Of a stretch of 64,000 nucleotides of DNA, positions 39,553 through 47,646 are shown one piece after another. This DNA is from Chitinophaga sp. Ak27 (GTDB taxonomy: Bacteria > Bacteroidota > Bacteroidia > Chitinophagales > Chitinophagaceae): NCBI RefSeq assembly GCF_012726295.1, contig NZ_JABAOB010000010.1:62001-126000 (forward strand), in the 5' to 3' direction. The translations under genes and the position numbers were made by a program. How positions within the stretch are numbered: position 1 is the first letter of the stretch; every line of letters begins with the position of its first letter. The notes under the pieces are model-generated. The model did not search any database. It saw nothing but the letters and a program-made list of their open reading frames with translations, and was not told where the DNA came from.

Positions 39553-41298
39553 ATGAGAAAACTCCTCCTTTACGCTACTGCAGCAGCAGCCCTGGCGTCG
39601 TGTAACAACGGCGGTGGCGGAAGCCAGAAAAATGGCATAGATAGTATAGCCAACATCGCCTTCAACAGTTATGAACAACGGTTTATCGACGCCTTGTGGA
39701 AACACAATCCCGATTGGGCTACCAGTGTAGGCTACCACAAGTACGACTCCGTTTTAATCGTTCCTGACAGCTCCGCTACGCAGGCACAACTGGCCTTTGC
39801 ACAACAACAACTGGATTCCCTGAAATCTTTTGACCTGGCCACTTTAAACGATGCCAACAAAATCGATTATCAGCTCATCCAAAATTACCTGCAATCCGTT
39901 CAATGGTCCGTGAATGAATTGAAGAGCAACGAGTGGGACCCCGCTGGCTACAATGTAAGCAGCACGTTCGCATTTATACTGAACGAAAACTATGCACCAC
40001 TGGAATCGCGGTTACGCAGCTTTGCCGCCAGGTTACAGCAGGTACCGGCCTATTACGAAGCAGCTAAGAAAAGAGTGAAAGATCCGGTACCTGAACTCAC
40101 CGCATTGGCCATCGATCAAAACAATGGCGGAGCGTCTGTATTTGAGAAAGACTTTGCCGATTCCCTGAAGAAAACCAGTATCCCCGCCGCAGAACAGGCC
40201 ACTATGCTGGCCAGCGCCCAAGCAGCTTCCAAAGCCATCCATGATTATGCAGGCTGGCTGAAAGCGCTGAAACCAGAACATCCCCGGAGCTTCCGGTTGG
40301 GCAAGGCTTTATACGAACAGAAATTTAAATTCGATATACAATCTTCTTCCAGCGCCACCGCCATCTATGAAGCAGCGCTACAGCGGAAAGCTTTTGTACA
40401 TGGCGAAATGACAAAGATCAGCCGCCAGCTGTGGCCGAAATATTTTGGACGGGCGCCCATGCCGGCGGATTCGCTCGAACTGGTAGGACGTATGATAGAC
40501 ACGCTTTCCGTACAACACGTGAAGCCGGAAGAATTTCAATCGGCCATTGAAAAGCAAATACCCGTGCTGATAAGCTTTATCAAGGAAAAAAACCTCTTGT
40601 ATTTAGATTCCACCAAACCACTGGTGGTGCGTAAAGAGCCTGCATATATGGCCGGTGTAGCCGGTGCTTCCATCAGTGCCCCCGGCCCGTACGACAAGGG
40701 TGGCAATACTTATTACAATGTAGGCAGCCTGGAAGGGTGGCCTAAAGAAAGAGCAGAAAGTTACCTGCGCGAGTACAACAAATACATCCTGCAAATCCTG
40801 GATATCCATGAAGCCATACCAGGGCATTATACCCAGCTGGTATATGCCAACCAATCACCCAGTCTCATTAAATCACTGATGGGCAATGGCGCTATGATTG
40901 AAGGATGGGCTGTGTATACCGAGCAAATGATGCTCGACAATGGCTATGGCCACGATGAGCCGGAAATGTGGCTGATGTGGTACAAATGGAACCTGCGCAC
41001 GGTATGTAATACGATACTGGATTACAGCGTTCACGTGAAAGATATGAGTAAAGAAGACGCCATTCACCTGTTGACTAAAGAAGCTTTCCAACAGGCAGCT
41101 GAAGCGGAAGGAAAATGGAAAAGGGTGAGTGTTACCAGTGTACAGCTGACCAGCTACTTCACCGGGTACAAGGAAATCATGGACCTGCGGGATGCTTATA
41201 AAAAGTTGCAGGGCAAGGACTACAACCTGAAAACATTTAATGAAAAATTCCTGAGTTATGGTAGTGCACCAGTTAAATATATTCGCCAGCTAATGTAG
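39553..41298 (+). CDS. DUF885 family lipoprotein (zinc-peptidase-like)
   Basis: The 581-residue protein has a lipobox (AAALASCNNG, Cys17), a Gly/Ser linker and a DUF885 domain. The conserved metal-like motif DIHEAIPGHYTQLVYANQ and MIEGWAVYTEQMML lie near residues 418 and 453; together they give an HExxxGH ... E arrangement like a gluzincin peptidase. Members are thought to be peptidases but the activity of this one is inferred. It is transcribed alone and ends in repeat copy 4. Confidence 0.88.
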   Translation: MRKLLLYATAAAALASCNNGGGGSQKNGIDSIANIAFNSYEQRFIDALWKHNPDWATSVGYHKYDSVLIVPDSSATQAQLAFAQQQLDSLKSFDLATLNDANKIDYQLIQNYLQSVQWSVNELKSNEWDPAGYNVSSTFAFILNENYAPLESRLRSFAARLQQVPAYYEAAKKRVKDPVPELTALAIDQNNGGASVFEKDFADSLKKTSIPAAEQATMLASAQAASKAIHDYAGWLKALKPEHPRSFRLGKALYEQKFKFDIQSSSSATAIYEAALQRKAFVHGEMTKISRQLWPKYFGRAPMPADSLELVGRMIDTLSVQHVKPEEFQSAIEKQIPVLISFIKEKNLLYLDSTKPLVVRKEPAYMAGVAGASISAPGPYDKGGNTYYNVGSLEGWPKERAESYLREYNKYILQILDIHEAIPGHYTQLVYANQSPSLIKSLMGNGAMIEGWAVYTEQMMLDNGYGHDEPEMWLMWYKWNLRTVCNTILDYSVHVKDMSKEDAIHLLTKEAFQQAAEAEGKWKRVSVTSVQLTSYFTGYKEIMDLRDAYKKLQGKDYNLKTFNEKFLSYGSAPVKYIRQLM

Positions 41299-41405
41299 AG
41301 AGGAAAGCATAAAGCAAAAAGCTATTGTAGCGTGTGAACTTAGCGAGTATTTAAAATTCGCTTTGGTCATTCTTCACAATAGCTTTTTGCTTTATGCTTT
41401 CCGCT
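41298..41405. repeat. Dispersed nested palindrome, copy 4
   Basis: The left arm from 41298 (GGAAAGCATAAAGC..AAAAAGCTATTGT) pairs with the right arm ending at 41405; about 31 bp match with one mismatch, then a partly matching GNGNRTGA segment. An inner palindrome AGCGAGTATTTAAAATTCGCT is in the loop. It starts at the stop codon of the DUF885 gene and ends 4 bases before the stop of the DUF4272 gene. Confidence 0.85.
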
Positions 41406-41408
41406 CTA

Positions 41409-42629
41409 TCAAGTATCGCAGCTAACATCGTCCCACTCCTGGTTCCTGTAGGTAATCAACCAGTTTAGCGCATAATGTCTTTCATAAATCAGGCCTGGTG
41501 GTAGCGGCGAGGGCTCTTTTTTTACACGGGCATTCACACAGGCCCAATCGGCGCGGTAATACAGATCGTTGGCATCGAGTATTTCAGTTGCCGAACGTAG
41601 TTCCGTTGCTGCATCTAAAAAGGCCGCCGGATCTACGTCGGGTCCGCGGAATGGGAATACGTCCTGTGGCACCATATTGAGATCACAGAGTGCATCCATT
41701 TCCCCCAGTGCCGGTATTTTCTTCAATGCCCATAGCAGCACCCAGATATCTTCACATTTCCAGGTTTCTCTTTTTCTTAATTCTTCCTGCGGATCGGCCA
41801 GGAAGGCTTTTTCACCAGCCGTGGTGTGTTCCCAGAGGTGGTAACGTTGCAGGTAACCGATAATTTCCGGCGCTTCTATATAACCAAAAGCCACTGTATT
41901 AATAGCCGCCAATATGGCTGCGCGGATAGCTACTTCGCGGGTGGTGCGCAGTTGCACGGTCAACTCGTCTTCAATGGCTGGTAGCCATGCAATGGTCGGC
42001 ACGTTCATGGCATTAAGTTGCGCAATATTGCGCTCCCGCCGCGCCAATGCCTGGTTTGAAGCCGTTCGCTCGCCGTCAAAATATTTAGCATCGATATTTA
42101 CCGGGAGCGCTGTAGCAGTAGAGCGGCCATTTACATCGAGCAACAATGCCCCGGTTTTATCCCAAAAGCCTTGTACGTCTGTTTTAAAAATGGTGGTATC
42201 TCCACTAAAGAAAATGCCATCCAGCTTCTGGGCCAGCTCCAGGATTACGGTTTTGTTTTCTTCGGTGAAAGCCGGGTCACCCACAATACCGATTTCAGTA
42301 TTCAGCGTGGCTATTTTTGCCAACAGCAATTCTTTCAATTTCGAATTATCGGCAGGCAGTCCTTGTACAAATCCGTACATACCGCGCAGGTTAGTGACTA
42401 CCGGGTCATCGTTGTGTTCCAGCTGGTAGCCTGGGATAGCCCGCTGACGATAAGTAAATGTGAGGCTATTGCCTTTACGGAAGAGTGTTTTCCCGGTGGT
42501 AACCATTAACTGTTCCCATTGATGGGCGGGGCCGGTTATCTTCACTCCTTTTTCTCCGAAATGTGTTTGCAGGTGGGTTAACACTTGCTGCATGTTTGTT
42601 TCATGCGTGTAGAGGGTACAATTTTCCAT
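41409..42629 (-). CDS. DUF4272 domain protein
   Basis: The 406-residue cytoplasmic protein has no signal or membrane segment. The C-terminal two thirds match the DUF4272 pattern as I remember it: ALARRERNIAQLNAMNVPTIAWLP, WKCEDIWVLLWALKKIPALGEMD and the end YERHYALNWLITYRNQEWDDVSCDT. The first 170 residues form a separate alpha/beta region. The function of the family is unknown. It is a single transcription unit. Confidence 0.72.
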   Translation of the reverse strand: MENCTLYTHETNMQQVLTHLQTHFGEKGVKITGPAHQWEQLMVTTGKTLFRKGNSLTFTYRQRAIPGYQLEHNDDPVVTNLRGMYGFVQGLPADNSKLKELLLAKIATLNTEIGIVGDPAFTEENKTVILELAQKLDGIFFSGDTTIFKTDVQGFWDKTGALLLDVNGRSTATALPVNIDAKYFDGERTASNQALARRERNIAQLNAMNVPTIAWLPAIEDELTVQLRTTREVAIRAAILAAINTVAFGYIEAPEIIGYLQRYHLWEHTTAGEKAFLADPQEELRKRETWKCEDIWVLLWALKKIPALGEMDALCDLNMVPQDVFPFRGPDVDPAAFLDAATELRSATEILDANDLYYRADWACVNARVKKEPSPLPPGLIYERHYALNWLITYRNQEWDDVSCDT

Positions 42630-42758
42630 GCTATTCTTTTCGAGGGCACAAAGTTAGCCATAAGCGGGCATAAATGGTATTGGATTTGCCTTTATTTGAT
42701 AAAGGTAGATAGGAAAACAACGGCGGATTTTATTTTCTTCATCATAAACTTAGGACAT

Positions 42759-42941
42759 ATGAAAAACAAAACCTTGCCAGTCGTGACTGTCTGTTTATTA
42801 CTTTTGGCAGCAGCATGTGTACCGCCCCGGCGTTCCAGACCGCCAAGACCACCAAGGCCTCGTCTTCAAATGAATATTATTACTTTCCCTGCTTTGTCTT
42901 GTTACGGTTTTGCAGCTGGTGAAGTATTTTATTTAGTTTAA
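42759..42941 (+). CDS. Small Arg/Pro-rich lipoprotein (candidate)
   Basis: The 60-residue frame starts MKNKTLPVVTVCLLLLAAACVPP, a short signal peptide with a good lipobox (LAAAC, Cys20), followed by RRSRPPRPPRPRL, a basic Pro/Arg tract, and an unrelated hydrophobic end. Its last 62 bases overlap the 3' end of the DUF1080 gene on the other strand. The lipobox speaks for a real product; the tail after the Arg/Pro tract looks like read-through into the antisense of DUF1080. Similar tiny Pro/Arg lipoproteins occur in relatives. Confidence 0.45.
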   Translation: MKNKTLPVVTVCLLLLAAACVPPRRSRPPRPPRPRLQMNIITFPALSCYGFAAGEVFYLV

Positions 42942-43734
42942 CGGGATCGTTCATATAGGGAGAAAGGTCGAAGAGTTCTACCTTTCTGAAAGCAACGGGG
43001 TGGCTTTCACTTTGCAGGGAGATAGATCCTTCTGTCAGTAAACGGCCTTCCTGCAGTAACTCGGGTTTCGCGTGTGACACTGAGCCACCGCCTACCTGGG
43101 GTTTATTATATACGATGACCGTATCTCCTTCTACGATATGTTTAATCACAGAATCGCGCAGTACCAGGGCTTCAATATGTACCCACTGATCGCCGTGATA
43201 GGTTTTGGAAGTAGAGCTGATGCAGTGTTCTTTGATGAGTTTACCATTCATTACCACGTTGGTTCCTGGTGTACAAAGGTTACAGGTAGAGCGCGGATCG
43301 GTGCCATTGCCACCCAGCAGTTGCTCTTCCAGGGAGATGGGGAAATCCTGGTCCTTCGTCATACTAGCGGCTGTTTGTCCGTGTAACATTACGCCACTAT
43401 TGCGGTAAGCCCATCCCGGTCCGCCTTTCACCTGGTCGCCGGTAAATTTGTATTCTACTACCAACAGGTAGGCGGAGAAATTCTTTTTATAGAAGATATG
43501 TCCAAATTGTCCGTTGAAATCATCGTAGTGATCATAGCTTACTTTAAGCATACCGCTGTCTACCCGGAAAGTATTGCCAAAGTTATCATTCAGGTCATGC
43601 CCGGTTATTTTGACATCCCAGTTTTTCAGGTCTTTCCCATTAAAGAGTTTCAGCCACTTATTAGGTGCTATTTCTTTCTGGGCGGCGCTTTGGAGACCAG
43701 CTAACAACAATAACGCGGTCAATGTTTTTTTCAT
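42880..43734 (-). CDS. DUF1080 (3-keto-disaccharide hydrolase family) exported protein
   Basis: The 284-residue protein has a signal peptide (to about residue 18, LQSAAQ) and a concanavalin-like DUF1080 domain: WLKLFNGKDLKNWDVKITGH at the start, YKFTGDQVKGGPGWAYRNSGVMLHG in the middle and the conserved end GSISLQSESHPVAFRKVEL. Members cleave 3-keto-glycosides. Four Cys in RSTCNLCTPG and EHCISS could form disulfides in the periplasm. It is a single gene with 230 unexplained bases upstream. Confidence 0.9.
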   Translation of the reverse strand: MKKTLTALLLLAGLQSAAQKEIAPNKWLKLFNGKDLKNWDVKITGHDLNDNFGNTFRVDSGMLKVSYDHYDDFNGQFGHIFYKKNFSAYLLVVEYKFTGDQVKGGPGWAYRNSGVMLHGQTAASMTKDQDFPISLEEQLLGGNGTDPRSTCNLCTPGTNVVMNGKLIKEHCISSTSKTYHGDQWVHIEALVLRDSVIKHIVEGDTVIVYNKPQVGGGSVSHAKPELLQEGRLLTEGSISLQSESHPVAFRKVELFDLSPYMNDPVKLNKILHQLQNRNKTKQGK

Positions 43735-43964
43735 ATGTTCTTTTATTTAATGAGTTAAGATAAACGATCGGCCAGAGAAATACAAGGCGAATAGGAATGC
43801 CGGTTAAAATACCTGTTAAGAGTGTGTAAGAAAATACGCACCGTACCCGATGTGCCACAGGTCGAAACAGGGCTCGTATATATTTATCTCCCTAACAGTC
43901 AACTATTTATTAGCAGCTAAACAAATGTGCAGGGTTTTCGCTGGTAGTTCCCCAAACTGTATAT

Positions 43965-44687
43965 ATGAATGCCTTAAAACAAGCACACAACATTGCACCA
44001 CCTCAGGGGGGAACCCTATACGATGGTTCCAACATCATCAACGTAACGCCGGAAGGCAGAATTGTATCCATTTTTACAGGAGCCTGGTTGCTGGGAAATG
44101 CCATTGCCAGGGTAGATAAGAAACCCATGCAAAGTTTGCTGAAGTTGCTCGGCGCGGGTTACCTGCTTTACAGGGGCATCAGCGGCAACGACCTGGTAAA
44201 TGGGTTGCTGGGTAAGCGGAAAGCTGATAAGCATATTGGCGCAGTGAATATCCGGACTACCATTACGATCGACAACCCCAAGGAAGAAGTATATTATTTC
44301 TGGCGTCAGCTGAATAATTTGCCGGTATTTATGCGGCATTTGCAGTCGGTAGAAGAAAAAGACCCGTTCCATTCGCATTGGATCGTAAAAGGCCCTGGTG
44401 GTATTGGCACGCTGGAGTGGGATGCAGAGATTGTGAAAGAGGTACCGGGTCAATTGCTGGGTTGGCGTTCCTTACCCGGATCATCCATTGCCACAGCGGG
44501 CAGGGTTACTTTCCATGAAACCTATAATGGTGGTACTGAAGTAGACGTGATGATCAGTTACCGCCCTCCTGCCGGGTATGTAGGTTCTGGCCTGGCCTGG
44601 TTGCTCAATCCTGCTTTCGAAAATATGATTGTCGGGGATATCAAACGGTTCAAAAATTATATGGAAACCGGGGAAGTACTCACCTGA
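43965..44687 (+). CDS. SRPBCC-domain protein with N-terminal DUF2892-like membrane region
   Basis: The 240-residue protein starts with a DUF2892-like region (NVTPEGRIVSIFTGAWLLGNAI and LLGAGYLLYRGISG, two short hydrophobic helices). It then has a START-like SRPBCC domain from about residue 97 (TITIDNPKEEVYYFWRQLNNLPVFMRHL) ending VGDIKRFKNYMETGE. The second half resembles cyclase/dehydrase-type lipid-binding proteins. The combination suggests a membrane-attached binding protein of unknown ligand. A terminator follows. Confidence 0.85.
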   Translation: MNALKQAHNIAPPQGGTLYDGSNIINVTPEGRIVSIFTGAWLLGNAIARVDKKPMQSLLKLLGAGYLLYRGISGNDLVNGLLGKRKADKHIGAVNIRTTITIDNPKEEVYYFWRQLNNLPVFMRHLQSVEEKDPFHSHWIVKGPGGIGTLEWDAEIVKEVPGQLLGWRSLPGSSIATAGRVTFHETYNGGTEVDVMISYRPPAGYVGSGLAWLLNPAFENMIVGDIKRFKNYMETGEVLT

Positions 44688-44708
44688 GTTGATTCCTAAA
44701 AAAACGCA

Positions 44709-44752
44709 GCGGAGATAAAAGGACTTACCTGTTTATCTCCGCTTCATTTTTT
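44709..44752. terminator. Terminator between SRPBCC and YtxH genes
   Basis: A perfect 11-bp stem GCGGAGATAAA/TTTATCTCCGC (44709-44719 with 44732-44742) is followed by TTCATTTTTTT. An A-run on the left would also let it work in reverse for the convergent YtxH gene. Confidence 0.85.
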
Positions 44753-44780
44753 TAACAGCTGCTGTTTATCGCAAAAATCT

Positions 44781-45083
44781 TTATGACAATGCTTCCTTCT
44801 TAAATCGGTTAAAAGCACCTTGGCTTTTATTAATCAGTTTTAGCACGCGTTGACGTACATCGTCCTGCAGTCCGGTGATTTCATGTTCAAAGACTTCTTT
44901 TAATTCAGATAAGTCTTCTTTCTCCTGCCCGATTAAACCATTGATTTTATGCCGCCAATCGTCTGCGGTAGACTTAATTTTCTTGCGGGTTTTATCACCG
45001 CTATCCGGGGCCGTTAACATACCAATGACGATTCCGGTAGTTAATCCCGCTATAGCACCTGCTAAAAATTTTGTTGTAGACAT
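44781..45083 (-). CDS. YtxH-domain protein
   Basis: The 100-residue protein has the YtxH/gas-vesicle-like N-terminus KFLAGAIAGLTTGIVIGMLTAPDSGDKTRKKI, one membrane helix followed by a turn and basic residues. A long charged helix rich in Glu and Lys follows, probably a coiled coil. Such proteins are linked to general stress in several phyla, though the function is not known. It stands alone, convergent with the SRPBCC gene. Confidence 0.88.
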   Translation of the reverse strand: MSTTKFLAGAIAGLTTGIVIGMLTAPDSGDKTRKKIKSTADDWRHKINGLIGQEKEDLSELKEVFEHEITGLQDDVRQRVLKLINKSQGAFNRFKKEALS

Positions 45084-45237
45084 AGTATTGGATTTTTATG
45101 GTTAAACAAATGAAATGCGTGCATGGTTCATCCCGAACTGTGAGACGGAATTTCCAAATATCAGGCCATTAATGGCACACCTTGCGTGCGTTGTTCTTAA
45201 GAAAATGTTATAGTATGAGAAGTATAAAGAGAAGAAA

Positions 45238-45339
45238 CCACCTGCCGAAAGAAGTGTAAAATAAGTTTTTAATAACGTAAAACATCGTCGGAAACGCTAT
45301 CCAGGACAATCTCAGAGTTGACATTGTCCCGGCAGGTGG
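45238..45339. repeat. 102-base structure with two stacked inverted repeats
   Basis: CCACCTGCCG (45238-45247) pairs with 45330-45339. Directly inside the right arm, GGACAAT (45304-45310) pairs with ATTGTCC (45323-45329). No gene or family is recognised; it could be a non-coding RNA or a decayed mobile element. Confidence 0.4.
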
Positions 45340-45450
45340 ATAAGATAAGCGTATTAGATAATGGAATTTATAAAAGTCAAACGGAGCAGTAAAATAATTA
45401 CATTCTGGTATTTTTCAAACCTTTTTGAAAGAAATGAAATAATAAATTTT

Positions 45451-45498
45451 CTTAAAAAGTAAATCCTCTCTGGAGATCAACTACCAGAGAGGATTTAC
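45451..45498 (-). terminator. Terminator of the TlpA-like gene
   Basis: A perfect 15-bp stem (GTAAATCCTCTCTGG 45459-45473 with 45484-45498) has a 10-base loop. Read on the minus strand it ends in TTTTT. Confidence 0.8.
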
Positions 45499-45581
45499 GC
45501 TTTTCGGCGTCTATATTATATTTTAATCAAATATTCTCCCTCATCCATTTTTACGGGGGAAATTGCCGTTATTCCCGCTAC

Positions 45582-46826
45582 CTATTTTGCGTTGAGCATA
45601 TCGGTAGTGAGACGGTTAAAGTCGGCCTGAAACTGCTCATAGTGTTCACCGGTACCCGGGCCAGAAAACCCGGTATGTACTTCCTGTACCTTACCTTTTT
45701 TGTTGATGAAGATGGTGGTAGGAAATCCTTTGATACCAGTGAGCTGTGGCAATGTTTTCTCTCCTTTTTCAGGATCTGCCGGTGTAACGCCGGTAACAAG
45801 CACCGGGTATTTTACATCGAAGCGTTTGAGGAAACCTTCCAGGCTTTTCTTTGATTTTTCAAAATCGGGGGTACGTTCGTAGGCGAGGCCCAGCACTTCT
45901 ACGCCGCGGTCTTTATTCTTCTCATACCATTTGCTCAGGAATCCGGTTTCATCCATGCAATTGGGGCACCAGGAACCCATGAGGGTAATGATTACCACCT
46001 TATCCTTGAAGCGGTCGTCTTTGAGACTTACCTTATTGCCGTTGAGGTCGGGGAAACTGAAATCCAGCTGTTCATGGCCGGGCTTCATGGTAGCAATGGT
46101 CTTTTCGTCGGGTAAGCGGGCGGTGTCGTTTTTTACAGCCGACCAGTATTCGAGGCCGTCGCCAATTCCGGCATAGAAGCGGCCATTGGAGATGCTGTCA
46201 TTCCCTACCTGTGCCGTAAAGAGATATGCATGGGAACCATCGAAGGTAGAGAGGCGAAGGGTATCGCCATCCACTACGCCTTCCAGGAAGCGGTAGTCGC
46301 CGGTAGTTGTCAGGAAAGTACCCTGTACCAGGTTACCTACCTGTTTAAATTCGCCGATGGCGGTAGACGGTGCCTTGTCTTTCTCTTTCGAAGATACAAA
46401 CTGTGTTGCCCAACGGCCGGTGACATTCGCTGCAGCCGGCTTATTTACCGGGAACCGGTCGGCGTTGCCTGCCGCTGCTGTAAAGGGAATGCTCACATCT
46501 TTGTCGGCCAGGTGCCTGATCCATACACCCTCCAATGCGCTGTCGGAGCTGAGCCTTGCCTTAAACTCCGAGTCAAAGAAAGGCATTTTGATAAACACGG
46601 AATCACCTTGTTGCTTTACATCGTCTACCAGTAGTTTATCCATGGCATTGAGCACGAATAACACCGGTTTACCGATGCTATCTCTTACATCAAAGTTGAA
46701 TACGATATCTGCGCCGTCTTTACGGTGCAATTTCGCCTGCCATACGCCATTAGACAGGTGTTTGGCGGTATTTCCATTGCAGGCCGCCAGTCCGATACCC
46801 GCCAGGTAGATCCATAATTTCTTCAT
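45582..46826 (-). CDS. TlpA/ResA-type thioredoxin-like lipoprotein
   Basis: The 414-residue protein has a lipobox (AGIGLAACNG, Cys16), an N-terminal beta-rich domain (about 20-250) and a thioredoxin fold with the redox motif SWCPNCMDE and the cis-Pro region GIKGFPTTIFINKKGK. Periplasmic thiol-disulfide exchange is inferred from the family. The start at 46826 fits the signal peptide; an in-frame TTG at 46874 would overlap the upstream gene. It begins 4 bases after the YggS gene and is surely cotranscribed with it. Confidence 0.92.
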   Translation of the reverse strand: MKKLWIYLAGIGLAACNGNTAKHLSNGVWQAKLHRKDGADIVFNFDVRDSIGKPVLFVLNAMDKLLVDDVKQQGDSVFIKMPFFDSEFKARLSSDSALEGVWIRHLADKDVSIPFTAAAGNADRFPVNKPAAANVTGRWATQFVSSKEKDKAPSTAIGEFKQVGNLVQGTFLTTTGDYRFLEGVVDGDTLRLSTFDGSHAYLFTAQVGNDSISNGRFYAGIGDGLEYWSAVKNDTARLPDEKTIATMKPGHEQLDFSFPDLNGNKVSLKDDRFKDKVVIITLMGSWCPNCMDETGFLSKWYEKNKDRGVEVLGLAYERTPDFEKSKKSLEGFLKRFDVKYPVLVTGVTPADPEKGEKTLPQLTGIKGFPTTIFINKKGKVQEVHTGFSGPGTGEHYEQFQADFNRLTTDMLNAK

Positions 46827-46830
46827 ACGT

Positions 46831-47520
46831 TTACTTTTGTGAATAGTTCCTTTCTCCAAAGAGCAGGCTGCCAATACGTACCATCGTGCTCCCTTCCTGC
46901 AGGGCGATGGGGTAGTCGGCGCTCATGCCGATGGACAGTTCTTTAAAATACGTTTCGTGGTTAAAATAAGTGGATTTAACTGATCCGAATAATTGGTGGA
47001 GCTGGTGGAACTCTTTATGGATCTGCATTTCATTGGTAGTATTGGTAGCCATACCCATCATACCGGAAATACGTACATGCGAAAAAGCTGCCGGGTTGGC
47101 CGCATAGGTTTGAAGCAGTTGCTGTAACTCCTGTTCATCCATACCAAATTTGGTTTCCTCTGCTGCGATATGTACCTGTAACAGGCAATGGATTACCCGC
47201 TGGTATTTAGCGGCCTGTTTGTTGATTTCCTGCAACAGTTTCAGGCTGTCTACCGCATGGATAGTATGCACAAAAGGGGCGATATATTTGACTTTATTGG
47301 ATTGCAGGTGACCAATAAAGTGCCATTCAATATCTGCCGGTAATACTGCCTGTTTTTCGGTTAATTCCTGTACATAGTTTTCTCCGAAGATCCTTTGCCC
47401 TGCTGCATACAAAGCCGTTATATCACTTACGGGTTTTGTTTTTGATACGGCCACCAGTTTTGCCTGGTATAATGATAGCTGGGAAAGAACCTCCTGATAC
47501 GCTTTTAAGTTAATAGCCAT
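46831..47520 (-). CDS. YggS-family pyridoxal-phosphate homeostasis protein
   Basis: The 229-residue protein has the single-barrel PLP fold: LVAVSKTKPVSDI with the cofactor Lys27, FGENYVQELTEK, IEWHFIGHLQSNKVKYI and the end LSIGMSADYPIALQEGSTMVRIGSLLFG. The family controls free PLP levels. It starts 27 bases inside the right edge of repeat copy 5 and leads an operon with the TlpA-like gene. Confidence 0.95.
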   Translation of the reverse strand: MAINLKAYQEVLSQLSLYQAKLVAVSKTKPVSDITALYAAGQRIFGENYVQELTEKQAVLPADIEWHFIGHLQSNKVKYIAPFVHTIHAVDSLKLLQEINKQAAKYQRVIHCLLQVHIAAEETKFGMDEQELQQLLQTYAANPAAFSHVRISGMMGMATNTTNEMQIHKEFHQLHQLFGSVKSTYFNHETYFKELSIGMSADYPIALQEGSTMVRIGSLLFGERNYSQK

Positions 47521-47546
47521 TTTGCAAAAGTAAGCAGAAAGCTGAA

Positions 47547-47643
47547 AGCAGAAAGCAAAAAGCTATTGAAGCGAATGATCAGCGCGATAAATATTTAAAT
47601 ATTCGCTTATATAATTCGCTTCAATAGCTTTTTGCTTTCTGCT
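47547..47643. repeat. Dispersed nested palindrome, copy 5
   Basis: A perfect 30-bp arm (47547-47576, starts AGCAGAAAGCAAAAAGC) pairs with 47614-47643. The loop has a second palindrome around AATATTTAAATATT. It lies between the 3' end of the acyl-CoA dehydrogenase and the start of the YggS gene, both on the minus strand, so the YggS operon must be read through it or start within about 30 bases of it. Confidence 0.9.
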
Positions 47644-47646
47644 CTC

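Larger units (their letters stand above)
45084..45581. other. 498-bp intergenic region with nested inverted repeats
   Basis: It contains no convincing gene. It holds a 102-base inverted repeat (45238-45339) and the terminator of the TlpA-like gene (45451-45498). Confidence 0.6.
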
